Positions 16,372-24,708 of a DNA stretch of 43,970 nucleotides are shown piece by piece. This DNA comes from Clostridia bacterium. Lineage in GTDB: Bacteria > Bacillota > Clostridia > Oscillospirales > CAG-272. Position 1 is the first letter of the stretch. The number at the start of each line of letters is the position of its first letter. A program made the translations under genes and the position numbers. The notes under the pieces were generated by a model. It was not told the DNA's origin. It worked only from the letters and a program-made list of their open reading frames with translations, and did not search any database. Where the stretch lies: NCBI GenBank assembly GCA_017531765.1, contig JAFXKJ010000137.1, forward strand, positions 1 through 43,970. The letters run 5' to 3'.

Positions 16372-16824
16372 TCACGCCTCTGTTACGGAAACGTGGATCT
16401 TACCTACGATCTCGGGATAAAGCTTAACGTCAACGGTATACGCGCCGTATGCCTTGATAGGCTCCATTACGATCTTACGGCGGTCAACGTCGATCTTGTG
16501 CTGAGCTGCGAGAGCCTCTGCAATATCCTTAGCCGTAACCGAGCCGTACATTTTTCCGCCGCCGTCCTTGCCGCCTGACTTGACCTTAAGGGAGACCTTG
16601 ACCTCATCAAGCTTCGCCGCAACTGCGCGAGCCGCCGCCTTGTCTACCTCGATCTTGTGAGCCTTGGAGGCTTCCTTGTTCTTAATATCATTAAGCACAG
16701 TATTCGTAGCCTCTGCCGCAAGTCCCTTGGGGAAGAGGAAGTTTCTTGCGTATCCGTCGGATACGTTTACGATTTCGTCTTTTTTGCCCTGACCTTTTAC
16801 ATCTTTAAGAAGTACAACTTTCAT
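16372..16824 (-). CDS. rplI: Ribosomal protein bL9
   Basis: Large-subunit protein bound to 23S rRNA near the L1 stalk. It begins [19 protein letters not shown] and carries the bL9 signature G[YF].RN[FY]LFPKGLA, a long connecting helix rich in Lys/Ala, and a C-terminal domain ending KIHVSVTEA; 150 residues is normal. An ATG four codons upstream exists, but GGAGA just before this ATG and family alignment choose the shorter form. It lies between gdpP and dnaB as in Bacillus. Confidence 0.97.
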   Translation of the reverse strand: MKVVLLKDVKGQGKKDEIVNVSDGYARNFLFPKGLAAEATNTVLNDIKNKEASKAHKIEVDKAAARAVAAKLDEVKVSLKVKSGGKDGGGKMYGSVTAKDIAEALAAQHKIDVDRRKIVMEPIKAYGAYTVDVKLYPEIVGKIHVSVTEA

Positions 16825-16874
16825 GATTCTCTCCAATTCTTAGGCAGAACCGTGTCTGCCAACCTGTTTTTAAT

Positions 16875-18938
16875 TTATTTATCGGCAGTTTTCTTGCCGT
16901 CTTTTATATTTTCAAGCCGTGTTTGCTCGAAATAGTCGTCTATAGCACCCTTAAGCTGACGAACTGCCTCTTCGGGTGTAACGCCTTTGATCTGTGCGCC
17001 CGCTGTATCGAAGTGACCGCCGCCGCGAAGACGTTCAAGAATAAGCTGAACGTTAACTTCTCCTGCGGAACGCGCGGAAATATGCATGGTATCACCCACC
17101 GTGGCAATAGCAAACGCCGCCTTGATGCCGCGGACACCGATAAGTCCCTCCGCAGCCTTCGCCGCAATGATCTTGTCACCCGCGCCGTTGCCCTCGGATT
17201 CTTCGCAAATCGTGATTGCAAGCTCATTTCGGTAGATCACTACGTTAGAGCGGAAGCGTGCTTCCTTCTTGTAGTCACCGATCTCAGACTTGAAGAATTC
17301 CTGAACACTCTGAGGAACAGCACCGCTGTCATGAAGATAAAGCGCCGCGCCGTAGGTACGCGAACCTGTCATTCTTGTAAACTGACGGGTATCAAGGGTA
17401 ATTCCCGCAAGAAGCAGATTCGCTTCTTGCGGTGTAAGCATCTGTCTGTGAAGGATGATCTCAAGCATCTCTGAGACAAGCTCAGACACACTGGATGCTT
17501 TAGGTTCAATATATTCAAGTACGGGATCTTTCTTGAACTCGGCAGTTTTTCTGTGATGGTCAATGACTGCATATCTGTCAGCCGCCTCAACTATGGCGCT
17601 GTCTTCAACGATCGCCATATTATTTACGTCTGCCAGAATAACGAAGGTGCCTGTCTGCATAAGGTCAAGTCCGTCGTCAGCAGACACAAATACGCCTCGG
17701 TACTCGGGAAGCATTTCAAGAGATTTCATGCAAAGAGCCACGTTTTCATCCTTCATATTGGTTACGATATTAACGTCAACTCCGCAGAACATTGCAATTC
17801 TCGCAAGTCCCACCGCCGCGCCGATGCAGTCGAAATCGGGGAACTTATGTCCCATGATAAGCACGTTGGAGGAACGGGAAATGTGCATTATAAGCTCGTT
17901 TGACACAACTCTTGAACGGACACTGTTACGGCGTCCCGATGCCTTCGTTCTACCGCCGTAGAAATCGGTGGAATCATCGGTCTTAAGTACCACCTGATCT
18001 CCTCCGCGGCTGAGAGCAAGCTCAAGAGCCGCACGGGCAGCATGGTCTCTCTCGGCAAAAGTTCCGTAAATTGCAGAAACACCCACAGATACCGTTACCG
18101 AAAGCTGTTCGGCACCTACACGAATATCACGTATTCTGTCAAGAATATCAAACTTACGCTCGATATATCTGTTAAGCTGCTTTTTTTCAAATATGAAAAC
18201 GTATCTGTCTCTTTCGAATTCTTTAATTATTCCCTTGGCATCGGATGCCCATTCTCTCAGCACCTCATCGATCTTTGCCGTGGCGGGACGGTAGGAATCA
18301 CTGTCATACTGCACCATTTCGGTAAGGTTGTCTATGAGAATGTAGGCAATAACGGGAGAAGTATCCTCAAGCTTTTCGTGAACAAGCTCAAGCTCATCCC
18401 CCATGGTCTTAAGCTCAGATGATTCCGTAAGCACTATGAGTCCGCCGCCGCGGTCAAACTTCAGGGGATTGTATTTTGCAATATAATATCTTCCTCCGAA
18501 CTCAAGAGCAAGTCCGTCCTCCACGGGAGCGTTCCTTACTCTTTCGTGAGATACGCCAAGCACATCAGCCACACTTTTACCGTAAGGCTTTTTACCGTCT
18601 CCGATAGCATCGCGAAGTGCCTCATTGCACCAGAACACTTTCCCATCCACACGGCACATCAAGGCAGGGGAATCCATTCGGTCGATAGCATCAAAGGCTA
18701 CCTTACTGAGAACGTTTCTGTCCTTGACCTCCCCGGCATTGACGGAAAAACGCTTGGTCACGAAGTTGATAAACACAACCCCCGCGATAAGTATGGTAAG
18801 AAACAGAACACCGAATCTGAGAAGGTGGGGAAGACCCTTTGCAGCGGCTACAATATACACGGCAAAAAGCACCGCGGTATACGCCGTGGTCAGGACGACC
18901 TGCCAGTGTGTTCTGATGTATTTCATAATTTTTTTCAT
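16875..18938 (-). CDS. gdpP: Cyclic-di-AMP phosphodiesterase GdpP
   Basis: Membrane enzyme that breaks down c-di-AMP and so affects wall and osmotic homeostasis. Order of parts: two membrane helices (about 12-33 and 38-60), a PAS-like domain (about 85-150), a degenerate GGDEF domain (about 175-305), a DHH domain with GHKFPDFDCIGA, VILADVN and IDHHR, and a DHHA1 domain with RGGGHFDTAGAQ. The GGDEF motif itself is lost, as is usual in GdpP. A GGAG lies six bases before the ATG; 687 residues is slightly longer than the B. subtilis protein. The yybS-gdpP-rplI-dnaB order is conserved. Confidence 0.95.
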   Translation of the reverse strand: MKKIMKYIRTHWQVVLTTAYTAVLFAVYIVAAAKGLPHLLRFGVLFLTILIAGVVFINFVTKRFSVNAGEVKDRNVLSKVAFDAIDRMDSPALMCRVDGKVFWCNEALRDAIGDGKKPYGKSVADVLGVSHERVRNAPVEDGLALEFGGRYYIAKYNPLKFDRGGGLIVLTESSELKTMGDELELVHEKLEDTSPVIAYILIDNLTEMVQYDSDSYRPATAKIDEVLREWASDAKGIIKEFERDRYVFIFEKKQLNRYIERKFDILDRIRDIRVGAEQLSVTVSVGVSAIYGTFAERDHAARAALELALSRGGDQVVLKTDDSTDFYGGRTKASGRRNSVRSRVVSNELIMHISRSSNVLIMGHKFPDFDCIGAAVGLARIAMFCGVDVNIVTNMKDENVALCMKSLEMLPEYRGVFVSADDGLDLMQTGTFVILADVNNMAIVEDSAIVEAADRYAVIDHHRKTAEFKKDPVLEYIEPKASSVSELVSEMLEIILHRQMLTPQEANLLLAGITLDTRQFTRMTGSRTYGAALYLHDSGAVPQSVQEFFKSEIGDYKKEARFRSNVVIYRNELAITICEESEGNGAGDKIIAAKAAEGLIGVRGIKAAFAIATVGDTMHISARSAGEVNVQLILERLRGGGHFDTAGAQIKGVTPEEAVRQLKGAIDDYFEQTRLENIKDGKKTADK

Positions 18939-19041
18939 AATAATCTCCGTTCAGCCTATGGCTGCACAAAATGGTAATGAAACAACACGTGTCTGCGCAG
19001 CAGACAAAAAATCGGCCTATTGATTTTTAGTGTTTGTTTAC

Positions 19042-19113
19042 GCGTGAAATAGCTGCAGCTTCGATTAAAACTGTTTAATCTTTCACGCTACTTCCATTCT
19101 GCCAATATGGCAG
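19042..19113. promoter_or_regulatory. Structured intergenic element between yybS and gdpP
   Basis: GCGTGAAA (19042-19049) pairs with TTTCACGC (19081-19088), and inside it GATTAAA (19063-19069) pairs with TTTAATC (19074-19080) around ACTG. The 5' side holds a 13-base bulge with the palindrome AGCTGCAGCT (19051-19060). A separate hairpin, CTGCCA-ATA-TGGCAG, follows at 19099-19113. There is no U-tract at either end. I do not recognise a known riboswitch; it may control gdpP read-through or be a protein site. Confidence 0.5.
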
Positions 19114-19182
19114 TAAATAATGGATACGGCATAAAGCAAACCAGATGTCAAACAAACCCGATGTCAATATGTTATCTTCGGA

Positions 19183-20154
19183 TCATCTTTTCAGAGCAGA
19201 GGTCTTTTTCCTGTCAAAGGTCCTGAAAACTCCGTAATAAGCTATGATAACGACAGCTAATGACGGCATGAAGAGCATGGATGCTGAAAACACAACAATT
19301 ATGCCGATAAATTTTTTCTGACTCATAGCGGGATTCCTCTCAAAGAAGAATGCCGAAATTCCCTCACCCAAAAATACGAACATCAGAACGCTTTGCAGGT
19401 TGTTCATAACAAAATAGGTTTCCGCGTCCGAAAAGGTAAACAGTATGGATAAAAGGGACACAACAAGGTAAAGCACCGCAAATATAACGGGGGCATGGCT
19501 CTTCTTACCAAACACATTATTCTCTCCGTTTACTGTCTGAGCGATCACCCCGATGAGCCACTTTGTCAGCCACATTGCAATAAGGCCGAAAGCCATGAAA
19601 ACAGCAGGCAAAGACATTACTATCTGATCAAACATCTGAAGGTACGTGTTGACGATTTCCTCTCCCATCTCCGCAAACGCAGTTGACACCACCACCGTAT
19701 ATATCTGAGCAAACCACGTAAACGCATATTCCGCTTTTCCGAAGACGTGCAGGACAAATGCGACAAAAGCAACACCTGCCGCTGCGGTATACGCTGTGGC
19801 ACCGCAAATCACCGTGGGAAACGTATCAACTTTACCGCGCAAGCAAAGAAAAATCGCAAGGGAGCATAGCAGTATGAGCCAACCTACCCCGAGAGTGGTT
19901 ACGGGAGCGCTGAGATTTACCGCAAATGGCAAAAACGGAAGCGCAACCGCCAAGGGATTTCTGAAAAAGTAAAAAACACAGGTCAGGCAGGCAACGGCAC
20001 CGATAAAAAACGGAGCCAACGCAAAAATCACAGCAAACCTTAAAGTCATAAAGGTCAACGCTGAAAACGCCACGGTAAGCACGGGAAGAAGCACTGCCGC
20101 CGACTTTCCCACGGAATTTTTTTCAGTATTTATACTCTGAATATTATTATTCAA
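19183..20154 (-). CDS. yybS: YybS-like (DUF2232) membrane protein
   Basis: A 323-residue polytopic protein with about eight hydrophobic segments, for example AAVLLPVLTVAFSALTF near residue 20 and LAVVIIAYYGVF near the C-terminus. Length, composition and position directly upstream of gdpP match YybS/DUF2232, whose biochemical role is not known; some S-component-like transport role has been suggested for the fold. The frame begins at a TTG with GGAG nine bases upstream; no nearer ATG fits. It has its own consensus promoter at 20232-20260. The symbol rests on synteny more than on motifs. Confidence 0.75.
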   Translation of the reverse strand: MNNNIQSINTEKNSVGKSAAVLLPVLTVAFSALTFMTLRFAVIFALAPFFIGAVACLTCVFYFFRNPLAVALPFLPFAVNLSAPVTTLGVGWLILLCSLAIFLCLRGKVDTFPTVICGATAYTAAAGVAFVAFVLHVFGKAEYAFTWFAQIYTVVVSTAFAEMGEEIVNTYLQMFDQIVMSLPAVFMAFGLIAMWLTKWLIGVIAQTVNGENNVFGKKSHAPVIFAVLYLVVSLLSILFTFSDAETYFVMNNLQSVLMFVFLGEGISAFFFERNPAMSQKKFIGIIVVFSASMLFMPSLAVVIIAYYGVFRTFDRKKTSALKR

Positions 20155-20231
20155 CTCTTATTTCTCCAAAATATTTAAGCTTTATTTATCTGACGACAAA
20201 TGTACTTGAAGATACATTTATTCATTATATT

Positions 20232-20260
20232 ATTATACCAAAACACAAGTGATTTGTCAA
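20232..20260 (-). promoter_or_regulatory. Consensus promoter of the yybS-gdpP-rplI-dnaB operon
   Basis: On the minus strand TTGACA (20255-20260) and TATAAT (20232-20237) are separated by exactly 17 bases: a perfect sigma-A promoter. The start would be near 20225, leaving a leader of about 70 bases before yybS. Confidence 0.85.
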
Positions 20261-20322
20261 CTAAAATATATTTTTGGAGGTTGATACTGCGGGGGAAAAT
20301 AAAAAAGGTGAATTCCCAAAGT

Positions 20323-20360
20323 AAAAAAGCGAGGATCATTTTAATGTGCCCCCGCTTTTC
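20323..20360 (-). terminator. Terminator of the large surface-protein gene
   Basis: Minus-strand AAAAGCGGGG pairs with CCTCGCTTTT (one G-U pair) around a loop of about 15 bases, followed by a run of six T. It lies just after the stop at 20365. Confidence 0.75.
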
Positions 20361-20364
20361 ATTT

Positions 20365-23300
20365 TTAATATCTTCTTCTCTTTTTAACAACGTTCACAAG
20401 TCTTTTGTCGTATCTTCTGAGAAGCACGAATATTCTCACGACAACAACAAGTATCACGGCAGTTACCGCTGCTACAACAGTGAGCTTCACAACCGGCAGG
20501 GGTGTTTTTTCTGCCTCGTCAACCTTGGTTATCAGACTTTTCACCTCTTCGCTGTCAAGCGTTTTGCTCATTACACGTACGGATGTCAAATCAAAGACAA
20601 CTTTATCCTCCGAATATATGATAATACCAACGTAGGAGGTGTCCGAATGTACCGAAAACTCCGAAAGATCACATATAACACGGTATTTTCCGTCTTCTCC
20701 CGGCACTGTGTCTTGGGGAACGGAAAACTCTGCTCTGTTCTCACCGTTACCGAACACGAACACAGTCTTTACGGGCCGGGATGCGGTGTATTTATACACA
20801 AATTCAAGATACGGCGCATCTTTAAGGTTTATTGGCATGGGATAGCGGCAAAGCATGATACCCGCAACGTTTCCTTCATTGTCCTCTGTGACACACCTGA
20901 GAACTCTTTCGTCAGACGGGTCAAGGAGTGCTGTTTCCTTGGCTGTAGCCATAGTGGATATTCCGTAGCCGGGGATCCATCCAAGCCTGCTGCCGGCAGA
21001 CGTAAAGTCCCACAAAAACGCCGAACCCTTGACAGAATCCGATTCAAAGCTTGAATATGGTATCGCTTCCCCATCGATGAGTACGGATTTTCCCGTCACC
21101 ATATCCTTTTTCATCTCATTCAAAGCTTCAACAGACAGCTTTGAGGTGAGATTTTTTTGAGAGAGGAAGACTTTTCTTGTGTTTGTCTGAGATGATGTCT
21201 CGCAGAGCGCCTTATAAGCATCCGTCAAGCCGTCGAAATACTCCGTCGGCTCATAGCAAAGCACGTTGAAGCTGACACCTGCAGTTCCGTTCAGGTAGAT
21301 GGAGTTCATAACCGTTGACATAGCCACAGGATACTCACATTCACTTGAGGTGTACATCAAAGCATACGGCACAGATCCGAGATGCATCAGTCTTTCGGCT
21401 ACAAGCGCCGTGATCATCTCGGCAGAAAACGACTCTCCGTCTCCCACACATAATGGCAAAGTCACGTACACTCCCGAGTATTGCGCCGCCGCGCCTCCCA
21501 CAAGTCTTGCCGCCATCGCAATATCGGAAGCGTATTTATTAGCGTCCCCCGTGGGAATTCCCGTAAGCTTTTCGCTGTTCACTCCGCTTCCGAGAATAAT
21601 GGAGGTGATTCCCGGATATCTCGCACAAAGAAATCTTGTCAATGCGCTGTACATATTCGCCGCCTCAGGGGTGTCCGAGCGAAGGAGCACTTCACTTCCC
21701 GTCAGGGTATATGTAAGAAGAGTTCCGTCAAGACGGGACTTGATCTCCTCGCTGCATACAAGTCTGAGATATACGGAAACGTCGGAGGTCATATAGAATT
21801 CCATATGAGAATCAAGCTCACTGATGTATTTGTTATTAAATCCGAAAACGTAGCCCCCGGAGGTAATGGTGATGCTTCCCGTAGTTCCCGTAGAAGTAAG
21901 TCTCGCCAGGTCCACATCAACCATTACAGTGGAAGCCCCCGATTCGTAAACCGCAATTGGATCAACGCCCGACAGTGCATACACGGATTCCTCCGTGGCA
22001 CTTACCGAGGGAACGGATGCAAACTGGGCATCCCCCGCTTTGTAAATTTTACCGTCATCATCAGTAACCGCAACATAGAACATACAATCTGAAGCGGCGT
22101 GGGGGTGGCTTTCAAGGGAAATATCAAAGGAAAATCTCGTGGCAACACCGGTCTCACCGATCATCACGGACTCACCGCCCACTGCAGGTATCATGAAAAT
22201 ACCCAACTTCTTCTTGCGGTGCTCCTTGACGGTTGCGCTGTCAAGGCTTCCCTCTCCGTGAAGGATTCCGTCAGTTGCGGAAAGAACCGTCAGAGGTTGA
22301 TACCCGCCCTCGCTTTTTTCCTTTGTTGTAACGAAATTAAGTTTCGTTATAGTAAGATTCTCTTCGGTAATGCTCTTGAACTCAAAAACGTTTCCGAGAG
22401 GAGTAGGAGACGTCAGTCTTACAAGAACCGATTTGCCTTCACCGTCAATATTTCTGAACGATCCGCCGGCGGAAGCTGAGCTCGCACCTTCGACTGCAAC
22501 AGAACCGTGACCCGCAGATGCCGTAAGCTCAACGTATCTGACCATGTTTACGTATTCCGCACTCGGAGTGCTGTAGGTCTCTGTGCCCACAGCTATCAGA
22601 CATTCGCCGCTTGCGGTATTGACAGTTGCCGTCTCGCCCAAAAGGCTTGAACGTCCTTCAAGCACGGACATCCATACACAATTATTGTTTTTTGCAAAGG
22701 ACAGTGTCTTTTCGCTGTAAACAAAGGGCTCAGTCAGACGGATAGAGGAGAGCTTACTTCCATTGTCGTTCATCACCTCCAGGCTCAGACTGTCAACTCT
22801 GAAGCCATCTGAAAAATCATCGCTTTGAAAATATATCACAGCGGAAGCATTCATACAGATGGGAAAAGACAAGCTGTAGCTTTCGCCCCCTCCCGTAACC
22901 TCAAGCTTTATTTTTACCGTTGAATACCGTTTCTCGTCGTCAGACGGGCCCTGAGCGAAAATTCCGATTCCCATAAGCTCTCCCTCAGGCTTCACGCCGT
23001 AGTCGGCAAGGTCAAAGGTAAGCTTCAGGCTTTCGGCACTCGATACCTTTCCTGCTCTGATATACTCGCAGTCATTATGGGTTGAATACATTATCTGAGA
23101 CGCGCCCTCCGCCGCAGGAAGACTGAGCTTCTTTACTTCTTCCTCAGTGTCTTCGTCCATGGGAGTTGTATCCGCGTCCGTTTCGTTTTCTTCGTTTTCT
23201 TCTTTTTCAAAAGCCGAGAAGAACTTTACCCCTTGGGGAACATCAATTCCGTCAAATTTCCCCGGATCTCCCACAAGCTCCGTACAGACGAACAGATCGG

Positions 23301-23403
23301 AGTTTTCCTTGTCCTTACCATCGGAATAAATGCTGACACAGAGACACAAAGCTAACGCCGCGCACACCGCGCACACGGAAAATTTAAGTAAACCTTTCCT
23401 CAC
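20365..23403 (-). CDS. Large membrane-anchored extracellular protein of unknown function
   Basis: A 1012-residue protein with an N-terminal signal or anchor (about 5-27: a hydrophobic stretch rich in Ala, Cys and Leu), an acidic linker (about 70-90, many Glu/Asp/Thr), a long beta-rich Ser/Thr/Gly-rich ectodomain, and a C-terminal membrane helix (about 970-992) followed by a basic tail KKRRRY. The middle (about 600-760) contains GVYVTLPLC..., GTAGVSFNVLCYEP, resembling a barrel-like glycosidase fold, and about 815-960 looks like a carbohydrate-binding jelly roll (LEFVYKYTASRPV, VICDLSEF). These fold guesses are weak. It starts with GTG, seven bases after AAAGGAG, and forms a single-gene unit with its own promoter and terminator. 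Confidence 0.7.
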   Translation of the reverse strand: MRKGLLKFSVCAVCAALALCLCVSIYSDGKDKENSDLFVCTELVGDPGKFDGIDVPQGVKFFSAFEKEENEENETDADTTPMDEDTEEEVKKLSLPAAEGASQIMYSTHNDCEYIRAGKVSSAESLKLTFDLADYGVKPEGELMGIGIFAQGPSDDEKRYSTVKIKLEVTGGGESYSLSFPICMNASAVIYFQSDDFSDGFRVDSLSLEVMNDNGSKLSSIRLTEPFVYSEKTLSFAKNNNCVWMSVLEGRSSLLGETATVNTASGECLIAVGTETYSTPSAEYVNMVRYVELTASAGHGSVAVEGASSASAGGSFRNIDGEGKSVLVRLTSPTPLGNVFEFKSITEENLTITKLNFVTTKEKSEGGYQPLTVLSATDGILHGEGSLDSATVKEHRKKKLGIFMIPAVGGESVMIGETGVATRFSFDISLESHPHAASDCMFYVAVTDDDGKIYKAGDAQFASVPSVSATEESVYALSGVDPIAVYESGASTVMVDVDLARLTSTGTTGSITITSGGYVFGFNNKYISELDSHMEFYMTSDVSVYLRLVCSEEIKSRLDGTLLTYTLTGSEVLLRSDTPEAANMYSALTRFLCARYPGITSIILGSGVNSEKLTGIPTGDANKYASDIAMAARLVGGAAAQYSGVYVTLPLCVGDGESFSAEMITALVAERLMHLGSVPYALMYTSSECEYPVAMSTVMNSIYLNGTAGVSFNVLCYEPTEYFDGLTDAYKALCETSSQTNTRKVFLSQKNLTSKLSVEALNEMKKDMVTGKSVLIDGEAIPYSSFESDSVKGSAFLWDFTSAGSRLGWIPGYGISTMATAKETALLDPSDERVLRCVTEDNEGNVAGIMLCRYPMPINLKDAPYLEFVYKYTASRPVKTVFVFGNGENRAEFSVPQDTVPGEDGKYRVICDLSEFSVHSDTSYVGIIIYSEDKVVFDLTSVRVMSKTLDSEEVKSLITKVDEAEKTPLPVVKLTVVAAVTAVILVVVVRIFVLLRRYDKRLVNVVKKRRRY

Positions 23404-23450
23404 GGCAAGTCTCCTTTCTTCTGCTCTTACTGTGTAATGTATATGTCTAT

Positions 23451-23479
23451 ATTATATCAGCAATTTTGTCATTTTGCAA
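23451..23479 (-). promoter_or_regulatory. Promoter of the large surface-protein gene
   Basis: Minus strand: TTGCAA (23474-23479), 17 bases, TATAAT (23451-23456), with an extended -10 TG one base upstream of the -10 box. The predicted start is near 23444, about 40 bases before the GTG. Confidence 0.7.
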
Positions 23480-23493
23480 TACATGAGTCATCT

Positions 23494-23542
23494 GAAAACA
23501 AAGAGTTAAAAATATTTAATAAACAACTCAAAATTTGTTTTC
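23494..23542. repeat. Long interrupted inverted repeat between divergent promoters
   Basis: GAAAACAAA-GAGTT (23494-23507) is complementary to AACTC-AAAATTTGTTTTC (23525-23542), with four extra bases in the second arm. It lies exactly between the surface-protein promoter and the azlC promoter, so it could bind a regulator that acts on both. Confidence 0.45.
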
Positions 23543-23549
23543 AAAAATA

Positions 23550-23578
23550 TTGCATTCCGTCACTTATGATAGTAGAAT
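23550..23578 (+). promoter_or_regulatory. Possible azlC promoter
   Basis: TTGCAT (23550-23555) and TAGAAT (23573-23578) are 17 bases apart. Match to consensus is moderate; the start would be near 23585, about 55 bases before the azlC ATG. Confidence 0.5.
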
Positions 23579-23640
23579 ATATATACTGAATATTACGCAA
23601 ATTCCCGCAAATATCATTTGTTCACAGCCACGGAGACCTT

Positions 23641-24354
23641 ATGAACGGAAAAAAGCTTCTACTCACGGGACTTAAAGACGGTATTCCCATTGCCCTTGCC
23701 TACTTCGCTGTCGCCTTCGCACTCGGTATTGCCGCAGGTAAAGCAGGTTTTTCAGCTATTCAGGCGGTCATACTCAGTATAACAAACAACGCTTCCGCCG
23801 GAGAATACGCCGCAATTTCCATGGTAGCCTCAAGTGCGGGCTACGTTGAAACGGCGCTTATGATCCTTGTAGCCAATGCAAGATACTTTCTCATGTCCTG
23901 TACCATCAGTCAAAAATTCTCAAAAAGCACCCCTTTTTATCACAGACTGCTCATCGGATTTGCCCTTACCGATGAAATATTCGCCATTAACGTGGCGCGA
24001 AAGTCAGACCTTCAGCCCGCATATGCTTACGGTGCCGTCTCCGTTGCAATCCCGGGTTGGGCATTGGGAACGGGACTTGGAGTTGTAATGGGAAATATCC
24101 TTCCCGCCTTTGCCGTCAGTGCTCTCAGCACTGCTCTGTTCGGTATGTTTATAGCCATTATCGTCCCCCCCGCGGTAAAAAACAAGACGATGGCAGTCCT
24201 TGTTATCCTAAGCTTTATCCTCAGCACCCTTGCTGACAGACTTACCTTACTAAAAAACATACCGTCGGGTACAAAAACGATAATTCTCACAGTAGTCATC
24301 GCTTTGGGTGCGGCAATAATACGTCCGATCCCCACTGACGACGACTGCGAATGA
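23641..24354 (+). CDS. azlC: AzlC-family branched-chain amino acid exporter subunit
   Basis: Large subunit of an AzlCD/BrnFE-type exporter of branched-chain amino acids. The 237-residue protein is polytopic and shows the family start GLKDGIPIALAYFAVAFALGI, then SITNNASAGEYA in the place of the usual S..fAG..q motif, and the ANARYFLMS segment typical of AzlC. It is followed after 19 bases by azlD, its usual partner. The exact substrate is inferred from the family. Confidence 0.9.
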   Translation: MNGKKLLLTGLKDGIPIALAYFAVAFALGIAAGKAGFSAIQAVILSITNNASAGEYAAISMVASSAGYVETALMILVANARYFLMSCTISQKFSKSTPFYHRLLIGFALTDEIFAINVARKSDLQPAYAYGAVSVAIPGWALGTGLGVVMGNILPAFAVSALSTALFGMFIAIIVPPAVKNKTMAVLVILSFILSTLADRLTLLKNIPSGTKTIILTVVIALGAAIIRPIPTDDDCE

Positions 24355-24373
24355 CAAACAAAGAGGTCCATCT

Positions 24374-24679
24374 ATGAGAAACATATGGATATACATACTG
24401 ATCTCGGCGGCAGTAACATATCTGATACGCGTCACCCCACTGATCCTCATTCGCCGTGAGATCAAAAACAGAACAGTCCGTTCTTTTCTTTACTACGTTC
24501 CCACCGTCACCCTTGCGGTGATGACCGTTCCCGCCATAATCGATACAACTGCCTCTCCCGTCTCGGGTCTTGCGGCACTTTTAGTTGGAATCGTCCTCGC
24601 CGCCATGGGCAAAAGTATGTTCACCGTTGCGGTGGTATGCCCCGTTGTGGTCCTGATACTTGAATATTTCCTTATCTGA
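24374..24679 (+). CDS. azlD: AzlD-family small exporter subunit
   Basis: A 101-residue protein with three to four hydrophobic segments. AAVTYLIRVTPLILI near the start and FLYYVPTVTLAVMTVPAII are characteristic of AzlD, the partner of AzlC. GAGG lies seven bases before the ATG. Confidence 0.9.
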   Translation: MRNIWIYILISAAVTYLIRVTPLILIRREIKNRTVRSFLYYVPTVTLAVMTVPAIIDTTASPVSGLAALLVGIVLAAMGKSMFTVAVVCPVVVLILEYFLI

Positions 24680-24708
24680 TCTGTAAAAACCAAAGGAGCC
24701 AGTTATCA

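Noticed and set aside
20200..21054. A 284-codon plus-strand frame at the end of the large surface-protein gene
   Set aside because: It covers the yybS promoter, a terminator and the 3' end of a convincing gene, and its translation is low-quality (many Cys, His, Lys) with no family signal.
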